Source: Streptomyces sp. CA-210063
Lineage (GTDB): Bacteria > Actinomycetota > Actinomycetes > Streptomycetales > Streptomycetaceae
Reading direction: 5' to 3'
Assembly (NCBI RefSeq): GCF_024612015.1
Contig: NZ_CP102512.1
Span: forward strand, 5,146,001-5,210,000
DNA: 64,000 bases
Shown here in pieces: positions 9,632-21,300 of the stretch (position 1 is the stretch's first letter; every line of letters begins with the position of its first letter). The position numbers and the translations under genes are program-made. The notes below the pieces were generated by a model, which did not search any database, was not told the DNA's origin, and worked only from the letters and a program-made list of their open reading frames with translations.

Positions 9632-10435
9632 ATGTCCGGCCCGACCTCAGCAGGCGCCATGTTCAAGATGTTCAAGGCATTCAAGACGTCGCTCAGGACG
9701 TTGATCAAGACGTTCGTCGAGCAGTACGCGAAGAACCAGCAGATCAAACGGGATCTGCTGGTTCAACGCGGTGAGCAGGAACGACTCTGGCGGGAGGAGG
9801 ACCGCGCGGTCCTGCGGGCCGCCCTCGCCGCGAACCGGGTCGCCCTCGAACAGCACAACGGCACGCTCCAGCGCGCGGCAGGCGTCTCGTACCTCACGCT
9901 GCGCTGCCACGAGGACACCTGGACCTTCCTGGCCCGCACGGCGTTCGGCATCTGGGAGCCCGGCTGGACCCAGAGCACACGCGACCCGTACGACCGGGTC
10001 GGTCCCAGCGCGACCAGGGCGGCCCACTTCACCGCGAACCCCAACCTGCCGCCGGGCCGCATCACCAAGGCGGACGGCGGCATGCAGGACGTCCTGCTCT
10101 CCGGCCACAACCTGGTCCTCCTCCTGGACGCCCTCCGCGAGGCCACGACCGCCGAGACCACCGCCAACGGAGCCCGCTGCAAGACCCTCTACGACCGCCT
10201 CGCGTCCTTCACGGCCAAGCTCGACCCGGCCGCGCCTCCCGGCCGCAGCACCGGGATCCTCTGGCGGATCGACGACAGCCTGCACAGCCAGTACGTGAAC
10301 CGTCCCCCGGGCGGCGCCGGCCCGGGCACCACCGGCCGCACCACGACGACCCCCCTGCTCCGCAAGGTCCCGTCCCCGGCCGCCCCTACGGCTCGCCGCC
10401 GTCATCCTGAGCGGAGTGGGTCGCCGGTCCAGTGA
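9632..10435 (+). CDS. Hypothetical cytosolic protein
   Basis: A 267-residue protein I do not recognise. The N-terminal 70 residues are Lys/Phe/Gln-rich and probably form an amphipathic helix or coiled coil (KMFKAFKTSLRTLIKTFVEQ). The middle has aromatic and charged segments without known motifs, and the last 50 residues are Pro/Thr/Arg-rich and probably disordered. No signal peptide or membrane helix is evident. The start could be ATG 9632 or ATG 9659, the latter after AGCAGG. It follows the RutA-like gene by 57 bp and may be cotranscribed, but nothing in it suggests a role in pyrimidine use. Confidence 0.6.
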   Translation: MSGPTSAGAMFKMFKAFKTSLRTLIKTFVEQYAKNQQIKRDLLVQRGEQERLWREEDRAVLRAALAANRVALEQHNGTLQRAAGVSYLTLRCHEDTWTFLARTAFGIWEPGWTQSTRDPYDRVGPSATRAAHFTANPNLPPGRITKADGGMQDVLLSGHNLVLLLDALREATTAETTANGARCKTLYDRLASFTAKLDPAAPPGRSTGILWRIDDSLHSQYVNRPPGGAGPGTTGRTTTTPLLRKVPSPAAPTARRRHPERSGSPVQ

Positions 10436-10581
10436 GTGGCTGGGATTCGGGGCGGCTGGGATTCCAGGCGGCTCGGATTCCAGGGGTACTTCCCCGCAAC
10501 CGGCATACAACCTTCCGCCATACCGGGCCGTCTCCTCCGATAACAGCGCTACGACAGCGTTACGTCATCAAGGGGGACAAC

Positions 10582-11154
10582 ATGCGACGAATCGGAGCCG
10601 TGCTGGCGGCACTCGTGCTCGCGGGGACCGCACTCGGGACGGCGGCGGCCACCGCGAGTGCCGCGCCGGGGGGCGCCTCGCGGGCCGCCGCGGCCTGCCC
10701 GACGGGCTGGGGCAGCGGCACCAAGGGCAGCCCCGACAGCGGCGCCGTGCCGCTGGCGGACATCAGGACCGGCCGGCACGACTGCTTCGACCGCATCGTG
10801 TTCGACGTCCCCGGCGGCGGCGACCACATTGGCTACTACGTCCAGTACGTCGACCGGCTCCACCAGGTCGGCTCGGGCGACCCCATCCCGGTGAGCGGCG
10901 GGGCCATCCTCGCAATCCGGGTCGCCGCGCCGAGCTACGACCCGGAGACCGGAGGGGTCGCGTACCCGGGCGACGTGGCCGAGCCCCTGCCCGGCGTGAA
11001 CATCTCCGGCTACCGCACCTTCCGCGACACCCGGTTCGCCGGCAGCTTCGAGGGCGAGACCCAGCTAGGCGTCGGCGTCCGCGCCCGGCTGCCGTTCCGG
11101 GTGATCCAGCTGCCGGACCGGCTGGTTGTGGACGTGGCCCACACCTGGAACTGA
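10582..11154 (+). CDS. Secreted AMIN-like domain protein
   Basis: A 190-residue precursor. The signal peptide (MRRIGAVLAALVLAGTALG, cleavage near ASAAP) is followed by a beta-rich domain with segments FDRIVFDVPG, YYVQYVD and VVDVAHTW, characteristic of the AMIN-like extracellular domain common in actinobacterial exported proteins. Such domains are thought to bind cell-wall or protein ligands, but the ligand here is unknown. Two cysteines near the N-terminus may pair. ATG 10582 follows AGGGGGA at ideal distance, so the longer upstream frame is rejected. The upstream 145 bp has short GGCTGGGATTC-type direct repeats. Confidence 0.82.
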   Translation: MRRIGAVLAALVLAGTALGTAAATASAAPGGASRAAAACPTGWGSGTKGSPDSGAVPLADIRTGRHDCFDRIVFDVPGGGDHIGYYVQYVDRLHQVGSGDPIPVSGGAILAIRVAAPSYDPETGGVAYPGDVAEPLPGVNISGYRTFRDTRFAGSFEGETQLGVGVRARLPFRVIQLPDRLVVDVAHTWN

Positions 11155-11156
11155 CG

Positions 11157-11351
11157 GCAGCCTCTTCGCCTGCCACAAATCCCGCCGACAGCACGGCCTG
11201 GCACCCCTCGCGGACCAGCCACGAGACGGAGTACGGGGTGTTCCTGACCCACCTGACGGGGTGCGCTGCCTGCGGGTACGGGCAAGTGCGGTGGGAGAAG
11301 GCCACGGAGCTGTGGCAGGCGTACAAGACGGCCCGGAAGAAGCGGACATGA
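11157..11351 (+). pseudogene. Remnant of a small Cys-pair protein
   Basis: The frame ending at 11351 encodes a C-terminal stretch (AWHPSRTSHETEYGVFL, then GCAACGYG, then a basic tail TARKKR) of the kind seen in short Streptomyces proteins near plasmid- or ICE-like modules. There is no ATG or GTG in frame after the stop of the preceding gene and no ribosome site. It therefore looks like a truncated gene whose 5' end was lost where the AMIN-like gene ends. Confidence 0.4.
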
Positions 11352-11373
11352 GCGAGCGCGGTGTGCTGACGTG

Positions 11374-12177
11374 TCACGACGAGTCGCGTACCGCCTCCAC
11401 CGCCTCCCGTACGTCCGGATGCGGATCGTCGGCGAGGCGGTCGAGGAGTTCGCCGACGCCGGGAGTGGACCAGCCGGAGACCGTCCAGACCAGTTCCTCC
11501 CGTACGCCGGGATCGGGGTGGGCGGAAAGGCGGGTCAGTCGGTCGAGTGGGCCCCGGCGGCGCATGCCGAACCAGTGCAGGGCCTGGCGGAGCGCGACCG
11601 GGTCGCCCGGGTCGCCGGCCGCTTCGACGCGGGCGAGGAGCACGCGGACGGGCGGCGGCGGGCCGTCCAGGGGATGGGGGAGCCGTTCGCGCAGGCGGCG
11701 CGCCCCGTAGCCGCCGCGCACCCGGCAGCCGAAGCACGTGCAGGGACGGATGCCGTGCACGTCCGGCAGATAGCGCCACCCCACCACCTGCGGCGCCGCC
11801 CGCACCCGGTGCACCTCGCGCGGCCGGATCGCCCGGGGCACGAACACCTCCCACCCCCGCGGGTCCGCCAGCCCCGAGATCCGCTGTACCGCCTCCGCCG
11901 AGGGGACGGTGGCCTGGGCGCTCCGCGCACGGTCCGTATACCGCCCGACCAGCACCTCCTGGGCGTCGTCCAGCCGCACATGGACGGCCACCAGCCCGCC
12001 CCGGCTGCCGAACCGGCCCAGTTCGCGCAGCCATTGGTGGGTGAGGGTGTACGACGGCAGCACGGGGAAGCAGTACACCCCACGCGCCCCGTCCTGCCCC
12101 TGAGCGGTCGCGCGGACTCCGGAACGCCGGATGCGCGGCGCGTTGGCCGCCGAGGTGAGGTGCACGAACATCGCCAT
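11374..12177 (-). CDS. HEAT-repeat domain protein with conserved N-terminal domain
   Basis: A 267-residue protein. The N-terminal 170 residues (MFVHLTSAANAPRIRRSGVR, later GVYCFPVLPSYTLTHQWL, GWEVFVPRAI) recur in Streptomyces proteins of unknown role. Four cysteines or histidines around CTCFGC may bind metal. The C-terminal 90 residues form two to three HEAT-type helical repeats (LTRLSAHPDPGVREELVW, LADDPHPDVREAV). It is probably a cytosolic scaffold or binding protein. The ATG at 12177 (MAMFVHL) is preferred to the frame's upstream extension, which is low-complexity. The second ATG, two codons later, is equally possible. Confidence 0.7.
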   Translation of the reverse strand: MAMFVHLTSAANAPRIRRSGVRATAQGQDGARGVYCFPVLPSYTLTHQWLRELGRFGSRGGLVAVHVRLDDAQEVLVGRYTDRARSAQATVPSAEAVQRISGLADPRGWEVFVPRAIRPREVHRVRAAPQVVGWRYLPDVHGIRPCTCFGCRVRGGYGARRLRERLPHPLDGPPPPVRVLLARVEAAGDPGDPVALRQALHWFGMRRRGPLDRLTRLSAHPDPGVREELVWTVSGWSTPGVGELLDRLADDPHPDVREAVEAVRDSS

Positions 12178-12231
12178 GGCTGGGCATGCTAGGCGGCCTT
12201 GGCGAAGTCCCGTGCGGTACCGCGCCTCGTA

Positions 12232-12259
12232 AGGGGCGCGGGGAACCGCGCGACCAGCC
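12232..12259 (+). repeat. Short interspersed GC-rich repeat, copy 1
   Basis: A 28-bp element beginning AGGGGCGCGGGGAAC, intergenic, upstream of the megasynthase. It matches copy 2 (14372-14399) at 26 of 28 positions. I recall close relatives as a frequent short element between genes in Streptomyces genomes; a genome count would confirm. Confidence 0.6.
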
Positions 12260-12346
12260 CCCACCGGCCGGTCGTACGGCGGCTCGGACACGCGGGCGTT
12301 CGACGGCGACGGTGTTCCGCGCGGCCCGACTTGTAATCTCCGCACG

Positions 12347-15300
12347 GTGGAGAGATCGAATGAAGGTACGAACGGCGGAGCGGCGGACACAGGGGCGGAG
12401 ACGCTGCTGGACGTGCTGCTGACGGCGGCGCGGGAGACCCCGGGCCAGACCGTCGTTCATGTCCGGGGAGACGGCGGCGAGCACACGGTCACCTTCGCCG
12501 AACTCCGGGACGACGCCCTGCGTGTGGCGGGCGGGCTGATGGCGGCCGGCGTGACACCGGGCACCCCGCTGCCGCTGGTCGCCGACCGGGGCGACGCCTT
12601 CCAGCCGATGTTCTGGGGCGCGCTGGCGGCGGGAGCCGTCCCCGTACCGCTCGCCCCGGAGCCGCGCCGGATCGGCCCGGTGTGGGAACTCCTCGGCAGG
12701 CCGCCCGTGGTGGTGGACGGGTCGACGGCCGCCGTCGTCGCCGCACTCGACTGTGCGGCAGGCGCGTTGCGGCTGGACGCGCTCCGCGAAGGGCGCCCGC
12801 CCCGGCACCTGCCGCGCCGCTCACCCCACGACATCGCCTTCCTCCAGTTCTCCTCCGGCAGCACCGGCGCGCCCAAGGGCGTGGAACTGACCCACGCCGG
12901 CGTCCTCGCCAACCTCCGCCAGATCCGCGCCGCGATGGCAATCACCGCCGACGACGTGATCGCGACCTGGATGCCGTACTTCCACGACATGGGTCTCATC
13001 GGCACGCATCTCGTCCCGATGGCCGCGCGCCTGAAGCAGATACGGATCGAGCCGCTGTCCTTCGCCAAGCGCCCGGCGCTGTGGTTCGAGGCCGTCGCCC
13101 GTCACCGCGCGACCCTCCTCTCGGCCGCGAACTTCGCCCTCGCCCTCGCGGTACGACGAGTGCCGGAGGCCACCCTCGCCGGGCTCGACCTGAGCTGCGT
13201 ACGGCTGATGCTCGTCGGCGCCGAGCCCATCGCACCGCGCGTCTGGCGGGAGTTCACGGCCCGGACGGCTCCGGCGGGGCTCGACCCGCGCGCCCCGCTG
13301 CCGGTGTACGGCCTGGCCGAGGCGACGCTCGCGGTGACCGTGCCGCCGCTGGGCGAGATCGCCACGCCGCTGGTACTGGACCGGGCCGCGCTCAGCCGGG
13401 GGCGGGTGGTGGAGGCCGAACCGGGCCCGAACGCCGTGGAGTTGATGGACCTGGGGCGGCCGGTGGAGGGCTGCGAGGTCCGGATCACCGGCGCGTCCGG
13501 AGGACCGTCGGGTGAGTCGCGGGTCGGGCATGTGGAGGTGCGGGGGCCGCAGTTGGGGCGCGGGTACCACCGGGCGCCCGAGGCGAGCGCGGACGCGTTC
13601 GGGGGCGACGGCTGGCTGCGTACCGGTGACCTCGGCTTCCTGCGGGACGGGCGGCTGTGTGTCACCGGGCGCCACAAGGACGTGGTGTTCGTCAACGGCC
13701 GTACGTTCCACGCATCGGACCTGGAGGAGACGGTCGCCGCGACGCCGGGGCTGCCGCCGGGTGCCGTGGCGGTCGTGGGGTCGACCGATCCGGACGGTGG
13801 GGGCGAGCGGGTCGTCGCGTTCGTGCAGTGGGCGCGGCCCGAGCGCTCGGCTGCCGCCCCGGTGCTCCGGGCGGCCGCCGGGCGGCTCCGGGAGGCCCTC
13901 GGCCACGACGACGTACGGGTGCTGCCGCTGCCGCCGGGGGCGTTCGCGCGTACGACCAGCGGGAAACTGCGCCGAGGGGTGCTGCGCGGCCGGTTCGAGG
14001 CCGGGACGTACGCGGCGGTCGAGGCGCGCTGGGCAGATACCCGCGTCGGAGCGGACGTGCGGACCGGAACGGCTGTCCCCCGGTCGCCGCGTGCGATCGA
14101 GGAGTCCGTACGAGGGGTCTGGGCGCGGGTTCTGGAGCGGGACGCGGCCGAGATCGGACTTGAGGAGCGGTTCTTCGACCTCGGCGGGTCCTCACTCAAG
14201 GCGATGGCCGTGCTGGGCGGGCTGGAGGACACGTTCTCCGTGACGGTGGAGCCGGCCGCGCTGCGGGACCACGACACGGTGGCGGGACTGGCCGGGCATG
14301 TGCTGGAGCTGCTGGGCGGGGCGAGTCCGGGTGAGGAGGGGCGCGGCCCTCGCAAGGGCCGCAGGCCCTTCAGGGGCGCGGGGAACTGCGCGCCCAGCCA
14401 CGACACACCCGCAGCCGCCACCACACAGCTCCCCCCGAGCCATGAGGCGAGTGGCACCGGCACCGGCACCGATACCGGTACCGGTACCGCCGCACCCCTC
14501 GCCGTTCTCTCCGCAGCCTGTCGTTTCCCCGGCGTCGAGACTCCCGAAGCCTTCTGGGAGTTGCTGGCCACCGGCGGGAACACGGCCGACGCGGGGCCCG
14601 TGCCCCGCGCGAACGGCCGCCCCGGCGCCTTCCTCTCCCACCCCGCCGCCTTCGACGCCGACTTCTTCCGCATGGACGACGCGGAGGCGCGGACGACCGA
14701 CCCGCAGGCGCGGATCTTTCTCGAGCTGGCCCATGAGGCGCTGGAGCGTGCCGGGTACGCGGGACCACGGCGGGCCGGCCGCAGGGTCGGGGTGTTCGCG
14801 GCGACCGGGGACAGCGGATACCGCGAGATCCTGGCCGAGGCCGCCGACGGCGACCTCGCCCGCCACCCGGCCGCGCTCACCGGCAACCTCCCCAATCTGA
14901 TCGCCGCCCGCGTCTCCCAGGTACTGGACCTGAACGGCCCGGCCCTCGCCGTCGACACGGCCTGCTCCTCCGCGCTGGTCGCCCTGCACCTGGCCCGGCG
15001 CAGCCTGCTCTCCGGCGAGTGCGACCTCGCCGTGGTCGGCGGCGTCAACCTGGGCCTGACCCCGACCGGCCACCGCCTCCTCGAAGCGACGGGCGCGCTG
15101 TCCCCGACAGGCCGGTGCCGCGCGTTCGGCGCCGACGCCGACGGTTTCGTACCGGGGGAGGGCGGCGCGGCGATCGTCCTCGCCCGCCTCGACGACGCCC
15201 GCACCGCCGACGACCCGGTCCTCGCCCTCGTACGCGGTACGGCCGTGAACAACGACGGCCGCTCGCTCGGCCTCCTCGCCCCCACCCCGCGCGGCCAGCG

Positions 15301-18300
15301 TGAGGTGATCGGCCGGGCGTACGAGGAGTGCGGCGTCGATCCGGCCGACGTGTCGTACGTCGAGGCGCACGGCACGGGTACGCCGATCGGTGACCCCGTC
15401 GAGGCGCAGTCGCTGGGGCAGGCGTTCCCGCCCCGCGCCGACGGGGTCCCGCGCCGGCTCGGCTCGGTCAAGTCGAACCTGGGGCACCTGCTCAACGCGG
15501 CCGGCATGCCCGCCCTCGTCAAGGTCGTCCTCGCCCTCTCCCACCGCCGGCTCCCGCCGTCCCTCCACACCACCCCACCCGCCCCCTTCCTCGAACGCGT
15601 CGCCCCCGGCTTCCGCCTGGTCACCGAGCACGAGGAATGGACCGAGGCGGAGGACCGCCCGCTGATCGCGGGCGTCAACTCCTTCGGCTTCGGCGGCACC
15701 AACGCACACGCGGTGCTGGAGGAGGCGCCGAGGGACGCGGCCGGGCCCACGCCCATGCCCACACCCGGCCCCCACCTGCTGACCCTCTCCGCCCGCACCC
15801 ATGCCGCACTGCGCGTCGCCGCCGCCGAGTTGGCCGCGCGGCTGCGGGCCCACCCCGAACTGGACGAGGGCGACGTGTGCGCCACCGTCAACACCGCCCG
15901 GGACGAGGGGCCGTACCGGCTGGCCGTCGTGGCGGAGGGCGACCTCGCGGAGCGGCTCGAAGCGGCCGGTCGGGCGGGTTCCGCGAGCGCGGCGCCGGCC
16001 GCCGTACGGGCGTCCCGGCCGCGCACGGTGTTCGTACTGCCTGGTCAGGGGGCCCAACGACCAGGCCTCGGACGGGAGTTGTACCGCTCGGCGCCCGCGT
16101 TCCGTGAGGTCCTGGACGAGGCGTCCTCGCTCACCGGGCCGGTCCTCGGCCGCACCCTGGCCGCCTGGTGTCTGGACGAGGACGCCGACCCGGCGGCCCT
16201 GGCCCGGACGGAGGTGACACAGCCGCTGCTGGTGGCGTTCGGGGTGGCGCTGGCCGGGCAGCTGGCTGCGTGGGGGGTAGCGCCCGACGCGGTCGTGGGG
16301 CACAGCGTCGGCGAGATCACCGCCGCGTGCGTCGCCGGGGCCCTGCCCCTCGCCGAGGCGGTCGGTTTCGCCGCCGAACGCGGGCGACTGGTGGGCGGGC
16401 TCGCCGCGCCGGGCGCCATGGCGGCCGTACGGGGGGACGAGGACACCGTCGCCTCCGTACTCGCCGAGTCCGAGGGCACCCTCTGCGTGGCCGCCGTCAA
16501 CTCACCGACCCAGGTGGTGCTGGCGGGCGAGCCGGACGCCGTCGACCGCGCGGTCGCCGCCCTCACCGCCCGCGGCGTGGCCGCCCGCCGCCTCCGCGTC
16601 TCGCACGCCTTCCACTCCCCCATGCTGAACCCCGTCCTCGACCCCCTCCACAACGCCGCGAAGACCCTGACCGTCCACCCCGCCACCGTGCCCATGCTGA
16701 GCACCGTCACCGGCGAGTGGAACCCCGACCTGACCTCCGACTCCGGCCCCAGCTCCGGCCCCGACTCCGGTCCCGGCTTCGGCTATTGGCGCGACCACGC
16801 GATCCGCCCCGTCCGATTCGGCGCCGCCATCACCCGGCTCCTCGACGAGGGCTACGACACCTTCGTCGAACTCGGCCCCGGCGACTCCCTCTCCGGCCCG
16901 ATCCACGCGGTGACCGCCGCGCATTCCGGCGTCGCGCCCGCTGAGGTGGAGGTCCTCCCGGCACTGACCGCACCGAGATCGGGAGCGGGAGCAGGAGCAG
17001 AAGCGGCAGCAAAAGCGGAAGCAGGGGCAGGAGCGCTGCTTGAGACGGTCGGCCGGCTCTGGACCCGTGGAACCCCGCTCTCCCCGCACTCTCCGGCCTC
17101 TCCGGCCTCTCCGGCCTCTCCGGCCCGGAGCACGGTACGGCGACGGGTGCCGGTCCCCACGTACCCGTTCCAGCGCCGCCACCACTGGCCGGAGCGACTC
17201 GACACGGCACGTGGATCCGACACGGCACCTGGGTCCGGTACGACAACCGCATGCGAGTCGACGCCCTCCGCGCCCGACGGCATACCCGCCCCGCCCCAGC
17301 CCCTCCTCTGGCGCGACGCCCCACTGACCGCCGCCCCCGGCCCCGATGCCGTACGCCTGGCCGGCGCCGACACACCCCTCCGACGGTCCCTCACCGACCA
17401 ACTCACCCGGCGCGGAGTGACCGTGCTGCGGCAGCACGACGCCTCGCCGACAACCACCCCGGAGACCGTGCTGTGGTTCGCCGGTGACCCGACAGGGGCG
17501 GAGTCGGAGACCGCCGCCGCCGTCTCCGCCCTGCGCGAGGTACTGCCGTCGCTCGGCACGACCGCCACCCGCCTGCTGCTCGTCACGGAGGACGCGTACA
17601 GCACCGGCATCGCCGACTCCCCCGCCCGCCCCCGCCCCGCACAGGCGCTCCTGCACGGCTTCGCCCTCGCCCTCCCCGAGGAACATCCGGGCCTCTCCTC
17701 ACTGAGCATCGACCTGACGGCCCAGGACACCCTGGGTTCCCAACTCGACGCATTGACAAGGGAGTTGTGTGCCACCACCCCACCCGACCCCGGCGCGGGC
17801 GGCACCGTCGCCTGGCGTACGGGCCGCCGCCTCACCCGTACGACCATGCCCGCGAACGACGGCTCAAAGCCCCCGATACCCCCACTCCCCCTCCCCCGGA
17901 ACGGCACCTACCTGATCACCGGTGGCGCAGGCGGCCTCGGCTCCGCGCTCGCCCGCGACCTCGCGGAACGCGGCACCCCGACCCTGGTCCTCACCGGGCG
18001 CACCCCCACCCCACCCCGCGCCCTGCTCACCGACCTACGCGCCCTCGGCGCCCGCGCCCGCTACCAGACGGCCGACGCCACCGAAGCGGCCGACGTCGAC
18101 GAACTCATCGCGGGACTGCCACCCCTGGACGCGGTGTTCCACGCGGCCGGTACGGCCCGCCCCGGCAGCCTGCGCGGCAAGCCGGACGACGAGATCGAGG
18201 ACATGCTCGCCGCCAAGGTGCGCGGCACGACGCTGCTCGCCGAGGCACTGCGGCGGCACGGCCAGGAGGGCGCCGTATGCGTCGCCTTCTCCTCCGTCTC

Positions 18301-21300
18301 CGCCGTACTGCCCGGCCTGGCCGGCGCCCTCGGCGACTACGCCGCCGCCAACTCCTTCCTCGACGCCTTCGCCACCGCCGAGCGCACCGCGGGCCGCCCC
18401 TGGCGGTCGATCGCCTTCGGCCCCGTCACCGACACGGGCCTGGCCGCAGTTACGACACCGCAGCACGGCCCCGGCCTCGGCACACAGGACCGCCGACTCC
18501 GGTCTCACGGCCTCGCCCCCATGACCGCACGGGCCGCCCTCGCGGGCCTGCACGCGGCGGTCGCCCTGGACGCGGCCCACGTACTGGTGGCAGGCACGGG
18601 CGTGGCGACCCCCGCACCCGTCCCCACGCGAACCGACTCGACCGCGCCCGTCCCCACGCAAACCGACTCGACCGCGCCCGTCCCCACGCAAACCGACTCG
18701 GCCAAGCCCCTCCCCACAACATCCCACCCCCAAAGGGCTGTTCAGCGGCAGGACCTGCCCCAGCCGTCCCACGTCACCACGGTCATACGCCGCCTCCTGG
18801 CCGACGCGCTGCACCGCGCCCCGCAGGACATAGGCGACGACGAACAGTTCCTCACCCTCGGCCTGGACTCCCTCAGCGCCGTCGACCTCGCCCGCCGCCT
18901 CGAACGCGAACTCGGCCTGCCCCTCCCGGCCACCCTCCTCTTCGAGTACCGCACGATCGGCGAACTGGCCGCCCACCTGGCCACGACCCCGCCCGTGCCG
19001 GCGACGCCGACAGCGACCGTCACCCCGTACGCCCCCTCGCCGACACCCACACCCGAAGACCGCCCCCTCCCCCTCACCCCCCTCCAACTCGCCTTCCACA
19101 CCACCGAAACCCTCCACGAGGGCATCACCGCCTACGGCTATGTACGCCAGAGCATCAGCGGCCCCCTGGACACCGTCCTCCTCGGCCGGGCCCTCGCCCG
19201 CCTCGCCGCCCGCCACCCCATGCTGCGCCTGCGGATCACCGGTGACGGCGGCGCACGGCCCCGCCAGTACGTCGCACCCGCCGGGCCCGTGGACGCGGCA
19301 CCGCGCTGGTTCGAGATCGGGGACTCCCACGATCCGCGTGATTCGCGCGATCCGCGCGATCTGCGCGATCTGCGCCGGCTCGAACAGGACCTGTGCAACC
19401 GCCCGTTCGACCTGACGACGGAGGACCCCGTACGAGCCCTCCTCGTCCAGGACCGTGACGACGCCCACCTCGCCCACCTGCTCCTGGTCGTCCACCACGC
19501 CGCCGCCGACGGCTACAGCCTCAAGCTCCTCGCCGAGGACCTCTGGTCCCTCTACACAGCCCTGACCCGAGGGGATGAGAAACCCGAACTCGAAGCTCCG
19601 CAGGCCGAGTTCGGCGACTACGCGACCGCCGTGACCGCCGAACGCCAGTCCCCGGCGTACGCCCAGGACCAGCGGTACTGGCGCGACCGCCTGGCCGAAC
19701 ACACCACCGCCACCGCGCACCCCTCCCTGCCGTACGACGGAGACCCCGAAGCACCCCCCACCCCGCCCCTCACCCACCACCGCACCGGCATCGACGAGGC
19801 ACTGACCGCCGCGCTCCGCGATACGGCCGCGCGGCACGGGGTCTCGTTGTTCCACCTGCTGCTGGCGGTGTACGGCCGCTGTCTGGCGCGGTGGAGCGGG
19901 CGGCGGGCCGTGGCGGTCAATGTGGCCCGGGCCCGGCGGGAGTTGCCGATCGCGGGCATCGACCGTCTGGTGGGGCCGCTGGCCGACACCCTGCCGGTGT
20001 TCGTGACCACCGCCCCCGACGAACCGGCCACCGCGCTCGCCGGCCGGCTGCGGGAGATCTGGCGGGAAGCCGAGGCCCACGCGACCCTGAGCAGCACCGA
20101 CTTCGCCCGGCTGCTGTCCGAGGTGCGCCCCACCACCGGCCCGGCGCCGCGCACGGCGGCCGAGGCGGGGTTCAGTTTCGCCCGCTTCCCTGTGGTCCAC
20201 GGCCCCGACTGGCCGGTCACCGTCACCCCGACGGCCGCCGCCACCGCCTCCGCCGCCACCCGCCTCGGCCTCCTCTGCTGGGAGGCCGACGCGAGCCTGC
20301 GCCTGTCGTGGAACCACCCGGCCCACCTGTTCCGCCCCGAGACCGTCCGCCGCCTCGCCGACGAGTACGTCACCGAACTGCGCGCGGCGGTCGCGGACTT
20401 GGCGGATACCTCGAACGCCCTGACGGCCACGGCGGAGGCAGCGGCGACCGCCGTGACGTCCCCTCGGGAGGCGGCAGCGACCTCATCCACCGTCACGGCC
20501 ACCGGCGGAATCGTGAGCCGCCTGCACGCCCAGTTCCGCGCCACCCCCCACTCCATCGCCGTCGACACCGGTCGGACCACGCTCACCTACGCGGCCCTCG
20601 ACACCGCCTCCGCCGCCCTCGCCGCCCGCCTGCGCGCCCACGGCGTACGCCCCGGCGACCTGGTCGGGCTCCTCACCGAACCGGGCGGCACGGACACGGT
20701 CACCGGAGTCGTCGGCATCCTGCGCGCGGGCGCCGGCTGGGTACCGCTGGACGCCACCCACCCCACCGCCCGACACCGGGATCAGCTGTCCCGTACGGGA
20801 GTGCGCGTACTGGTCTGCGACAGGACGACCCACGAAGCGGCCGCAGGCCTGGACGGCATCACCCCGGTCACCGTGACCGAACCGGTCACCGTGACCGAAC
20901 CGGCCACCGTGACGGAACCGGCCACCGCGACCGAACCGGCCACCGCGACCGAACCGGCCACCGTGACGGAACCGGCCACCGTGACCGAACCGGCCGACGT
21001 GACCGAACCGGCCGACGTCCTACCGACCGCCGACCCTCACGACAATGACACCCCCACCCCTGACCCCCAAGCCATCGCCTACGTCATCTTCACCTCCGGC
21101 TCGACGGGCCGCCCCAAAGCCGTCCCCATCACCCACCACGCGATGACGAACTACCTCGACTGGTCACTGGCCACCTTCGGTTACGGCCCGGGCGACCGGC
21201 TGGCCCAGACCGCGTCGGTCTGTTTCGACGCCTCCGTACGGCAGTTGCTGGCCCCGCTGCTGGTGGGCGCCACGGTGCACACCCTCTCCCGGGACCTGCT

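Noticed and set aside
13102..16026. Very long open frame on the minus strand opposite the megasynthase
   Set aside because: It mirrors the GC-biased coding strand; it has no family motif, no ribosome site and an Arg/Ser/Pro composition typical of shadow frames.
20873..21016. Reading the A-domain amino acid from specificity residues
   Set aside because: I can place an Asp at the 235-equivalent position, but the other positions depend on alignment that cannot be checked by eye, so no substrate is claimed.
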